Assembly (NCBI RefSeq): GCF_006874465.1
Contig: NZ_VIRL01000005.1
Coordinates: forward strand, 124,001-188,000
Direction: 5' to 3'
Source: Microbispora bryophytorum
Lineage (GTDB): Bacteria > Actinomycetota > Actinomycetes > Streptosporangiales > Streptosporangiaceae
DNA length: 64,000 nucleotides
Shown one piece after another: positions 61,223-64,000 of the stretch (its first letter is position 1; each line of letters begins with the position of its first letter). Both the position numbers and the translations under genes were made by a program. The notes below the pieces were generated by a model. That model had not been told where the DNA came from. It saw only the letters and a program-made list of their open reading frames with translations, and did no database searches.

Positions 61223-61766
61223 GGGGGGCCACGGCCGCGAGGGTGGCGTCCGCGGCAGAGCGGGGAGCTTCGGTCATCGAGGTGGAGACGAAGTCCTCGA
61301 TAGCGTCCATGTGTTCGGGCTGCAGACCTCTGCTGGGTAACGGCGCGATCAGCAGGGCCCGGCCGCCCTTTGTCAGTTCGTCGTGGACCGGCCCGCTGGT
61401 GGGCACTTCGACGTCGTCCGTCCAGATGAGCCCCCGCCCGTGCGCCAGGACCTGCCGTGCGGCGGCGAGTTTGGCCGTCGCGGCGGCGGTGCTGGACAGT
61501 TGCTCGGACCAGGCGCGGGTCAGGCGGGGCAGAGCGAAGAGCCGTTCCATCTGGTCGGCGTCGGCGCACCAGGTGCTGCACCAGCGGATTTCGACACCGC
61601 CCGCCCGGTGCAGAGCGCGGATGCGGTCGAGCAGAGCCGGTGCCCACCGTATGCGGTAGGCGTCGCTGCCGGAGTAGGCGGTGCCGCTGCGCGGGGCGCC
61701 TCCCCAGCCGGGCCGGGAGGCGTTGATCACGCCGTCGACGTCGAGCAATCACACCGGCCGGTTCAT
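61176..61766 (-). pseudogene. HAD-like (Swiss Army Knife RNA-repair type) protein with early stop
   Basis: From ATG 61766 the frame reads MNRPV, then TGA (61749-61751), then LLDVDGVINASRPGWGG, WCSTWCADADQ, LIWTDDVEVPTSGP. A TGG-to-TGA change at codon six would explain the interrupted MNRPVWLLDVDGV-type N terminus. Translation could restart at TTG 61748 and still include the catalytic DVDGV. The 3' end overlaps the Clp-domain gene by 47 bp in antisense. Confidence 0.65.
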
Positions 61767-61854
61767 CGGCCGGCATGCCTGGCGTGCGCGCGATAAGGGG
61801 TTGCGATGTTCATGCGCCGACTCCTGTGGGCCGCGGAGTGAGGTGGCGGTGCGG

Positions 61855-62490
61855 TCAGACGGCTCCCGCCTGACCCGGCCCATTGTGGTGGCTGAGAACG
61901 AGGGGCAGGAAGAGCTCGTCGACGATCGATCGGATGCGGGCGGGCTTCAGGGGCTCGAGGTCCATGAGCAGGTCGTGGCGCACCAGGTCGAACGGCATGG
62001 CGAGCACCGCGGGAGGGATCCGTTCCAGGTCGATCTCGCCGCGGTCATGGGCACGCTGGTAGATGGCCCGAACGCGTGGAAGCCGCTGGTCGCCGATGAT
62101 CCTGTCGCGCACCTGGGTGGGGGTGAGCCCGGTGTCGGCCAGCAGCCCCGAGAAGGCGGTGGCCGCGGCGATGGCGGAGAAGCCGGCGCGTGCCTCGCCC
62201 ATGCCGGTCAGCGCGGCGAGGAGGTCGCCGCGCAGCGTGCCGGTGTCGGGGAGGTCGACCGGGTGGCTGTTGCGATAGTGCTCCAGCGCGGCGAGCACGA
62301 GCTGGTCCTTGTTGGCCCAGCGACGGTAGAGCACGGCGATACCGGTGCCGGCCCGGGACGCGACGGACTCCATGGTCAGCTTCGCGAAGCCGGCCTCGAC
62401 CAGCTCGTCCCAGGCCGCGTCCAGCAACGCGGCCACAAGCTCGGGCCCGCGTCGGCGCTGGCGAGCGGGCTCGGTGCCAGATGTGGTCAC
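61855..62490 (-). CDS. TetR/AcrR family transcriptional regulator
   Basis: 211 residues. HTH ELVAALLDAAWDELVEAGFAKLTMESVASRAGTGIAVLYRRWANKDQLVLAALEHY; C-terminal IVDELFLPLVLSHH. GTG 62490 (VTTSGTEPARQRRRG) fits family length. Divergent from the EmrB-type exporter, which it presumably represses. Confidence 0.88.
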   Translation of the reverse strand: MTTSGTEPARQRRRGPELVAALLDAAWDELVEAGFAKLTMESVASRAGTGIAVLYRRWANKDQLVLAALEHYRNSHPVDLPDTGTLRGDLLAALTGMGEARAGFSAIAAATAFSGLLADTGLTPTQVRDRIIGDQRLPRVRAIYQRAHDRGEIDLERIPPAVLAMPFDLVRHDLLMDLEPLKPARIRSIVDELFLPLVLSHHNGPGQAGAV

Positions 62491-62509
62491 GACCCCATCA
62501 TAAGGAAGG

Positions 62510-62527
62510 TTTGCATTCCCTAGCAAA
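62510..62527. promoter_or_regulatory. Candidate TetR operator
   Basis: TTTGC-N8-GCAAA inverted repeat, flanked by TCATAAG direct repeats (62498 and about 62541), in the 90-bp space between the divergent tetR and exporter starts. Confidence 0.5.
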
Positions 62528-62580
62528 GGCACCCTACTCTCATAAGAGATGGATTCCACTCTTAATCTGAGGGCGGGGCG

Positions 62581-64000
62581 ATGACAGAGACCACCGAGGC
62601 GAAGCTGTCGCCGCAGGTGAAGAACGCGCTGACCGCGCTGATCGTGGGCGGGATCGCGGCGATCCTCGACTCGACGATGGTCACGCTGGCGATCCACACG
62701 CTGGCGGTGAAGCTGCACTCGACCGCCGACACGATCCAGTGGGTCACCACCGGTTTCCTGCTGGCGATGGCCGTCGCGATCCCGGTCACCGGGTGGGCGG
62801 AACGCCGCTGGGGCGGCAAGCGGGCCTGGATGACCGCGCTGGTGCTGTTCATGCTCGCCTCGGTGCTGTGCGCGGCGGCGTGGAACGACGCCGGCCTGAT
62901 CGGGTTCCGGGCGCTGCAGGGCTTCTCGGCCGGGCTGATCTTCCCGCTGATGCAGACGCTCGCGGTGAGAGCCGCGGGCGGACGTGTCAGCAGCCGGCTG
63001 ATGGCGGCCGTCAGCCTGCCGATCGCGCTTGGTCCGATCCTCGGCCCGGTGATCGGCGGCGTGATCCTCAACTGGCTGAGCTGGCGCTGGCTGTTCCTCG
63101 TCAACGTGCCGGTGATCGCCGCCGGGCTGCTGCTGGCGTGGCGGTTCCTGCCCGCCGACCGTCCCGGCTCCTCCGCCGGGCGCGGGCGCCTGGACTGGAT
63201 CGGCCTGGTGCTGCTCGCGCCGGCGCTGACGGGGATCCTGCTCGGCCTCTCGCAGCTGTCGGAGCATGGCGGGATCGGCCACGCCGGGGTGCTGGTGCCG
63301 CTGTCGGCCGGGGTCGTCCTGCTGGGCGGGTTCATCGCCTGGGCCTCCCGGCCCGGCGAGCGCGAGCCGATCGTCGACGTGCGGCTGCTGCGCGTGCGCT
63401 CGCTCGGCAGCGCGTCCGCGGTCCTGTTCACCGCCGGCGCGGCGATGTACGCGGGCATGTTCCTGCTGCCGCTGTACTACCAGCAGCTGCGGGGCGACAG
63501 CGTGCTGGACGCCGGGCTGCTGATGATCCCGCAGGGCGTGGGCGCGCTCGCCTCGCGCTTCCTGATCGGCAGGGTGGTCGACCGGTTCGGGGCGCGAGCC
63601 GTGACGATCGCCGGCTTCCTGCTCGCCGCCGTCGCCACCGTCCCGTTCGCGCTCGCCGGGCCGGACACGAGCCTGTGGTGGCTGGGAGCCGTGCTGCTGG
63701 TTCGCGGTCTGGGGATCGGTGCGGTGCTGATCCCGCCGATGTCCATCGCCTACCAGGACATCCAACCGGCGGGCATCCCGCACGCCACCATGAACAGCCG
63801 CATCGTCCAGCAGGTGGGCGCCTCGTTCGGTACGGCGATCGTGGCCGTCGTCCTGCAGTCGCTCCTCGGCCAGGGCGCCACCGGCGCATTCCAGGGCGCG
63901 TTCTGGTGGGCGGCCGGCATCGCCGTCGCCGCGGTCGTCCCCGCCGTCGTTCTCCCGGCCGGCAAGCCGACGGGCCGCGGACCGGCTGCCCCACGGTCGC
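62581..64000 (+). CDS. EmrB/QacA-type MFS exporter (DHA2), partial
   Basis: First 473 codons; the gene runs off the right edge. MTETTEAKLSPQVKNALTALIVGGIAAILDSTMVTLAIHTL, GWAERRWGGKRAWMTALVL (motif A) and FRALQGFSAGLIFPLMQTLAV are conserved; at least thirteen helices are visible. Start ATG 62581 follows GAGGGCGGGG. Probable drug or metabolite exporter controlled by the divergent TetR. Confidence 0.9.
   Translation, partial: MTETTEAKLSPQVKNALTALIVGGIAAILDSTMVTLAIHTLAVKLHSTADTIQWVTTGFLLAMAVAIPVTGWAERRWGGKRAWMTALVLFMLASVLCAAAWNDAGLIGFRALQGFSAGLIFPLMQTLAVRAAGGRVSSRLMAAVSLPIALGPILGPVIGGVILNWLSWRWLFLVNVPVIAAGLLLAWRFLPADRPGSSAGRGRLDWIGLVLLAPALTGILLGLSQLSEHGGIGHAGVLVPLSAGVVLLGGFIAWASRPGEREPIVDVRLLRVRSLGSASAVLFTAGAAMYAGMFLLPLYYQQLRGDSVLDAGLLMIPQGVGALASRFLIGRVVDRFGARAVTIAGFLLAAVATVPFALAGPDTSLWWLGAVLLVRGLGIGAVLIPPMSIAYQDIQPAGIPHATMNSRIVQQVGASFGTAIVAVVLQSLLGQGATGAFQGAFWWAAGIAVAAVVPAVVLPAGKPTGRGPAAPRS

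Overview
The window is high-GC DNA of actinobacterial type: GTG and TTG starts are common, and genes are often chained by ATGA or GTGA stop/start overlaps. The gene set (hopanoid locus, HelR, two ECF41-type sigma factors, many TetR regulators and exporters) fits a filamentous actinomycete, perhaps Streptosporangiaceae. That placement is inference; there is no rRNA or other marker gene here. I saw no tRNA, rRNA or CRISPR array.

Layout. 1-6878: a minus-strand oxidative block (TPP enzyme, giant FAD/Fe-S D-2-hydroxyacid dehydrogenase, MarR, quinone oxidoreductase cut by the window edge) diverging from an enolase-superfamily enzyme. 6893-14984: a TetR with a near-perfect operator over its own start, a HAD phosphatase, a two-component pair, DUF1062 and VOC proteins, an NHEJ-type DNA ligase, a VapBC-like pair and an SDR. 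15015-22721: a compact minus-strand hopanoid operon hpnC-hpnD-hpnE-shc-[hpnG::ispH]-hpnH, with a polysaccharide deacetylase and a glycosyltransferase next to it. 24768-29855: DMT transporter, SPW protein, LysR, and an ECF sigma factor downstream of an NDH-2-like oxidoreductase. 29986-35107: a polar amino-acid ABC importer translationally coupled to an N-acyl-D-amino-acid deacylase and followed by a beta-lactamase-fold hydrolase without a signal peptide. 35271-45461: pentapeptide-repeat protein, SDR, GPP34-APC permease-GNAT operon, GntR, MFS, DeoR and WYL regulator. 45501-47394: a canonical ECF41 sigma factor diverging from an SDR. 47575-50757: helR, whose upstream palindrome looks like a rifamycin-associated element, and a divergent LysE exporter. 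50912-56219: two TetR-controlled modules (PaaK-like ligase; EmrB-type exporter) lying between displaced pieces of a lysE/alpha-beta-hydrolase pair. 56308-59912: a heterodimeric ABC exporter. 60082-61766: three adjacent damaged genes. 61855-64000: TetR and a divergent EmrB-type exporter running off the edge.

The most notable points are the HpnG-IspH fusion, the palindrome/promoter between helR and the LysE exporter, the lysE/hydrolase mosaic, the ABC importer/D-aminoacylase/hydrolase operon, a 16-bp palindromic motif shared by two distant promoter regions, and recurrent 12-15 bp in-frame tandem repeats at protein termini and linkers.
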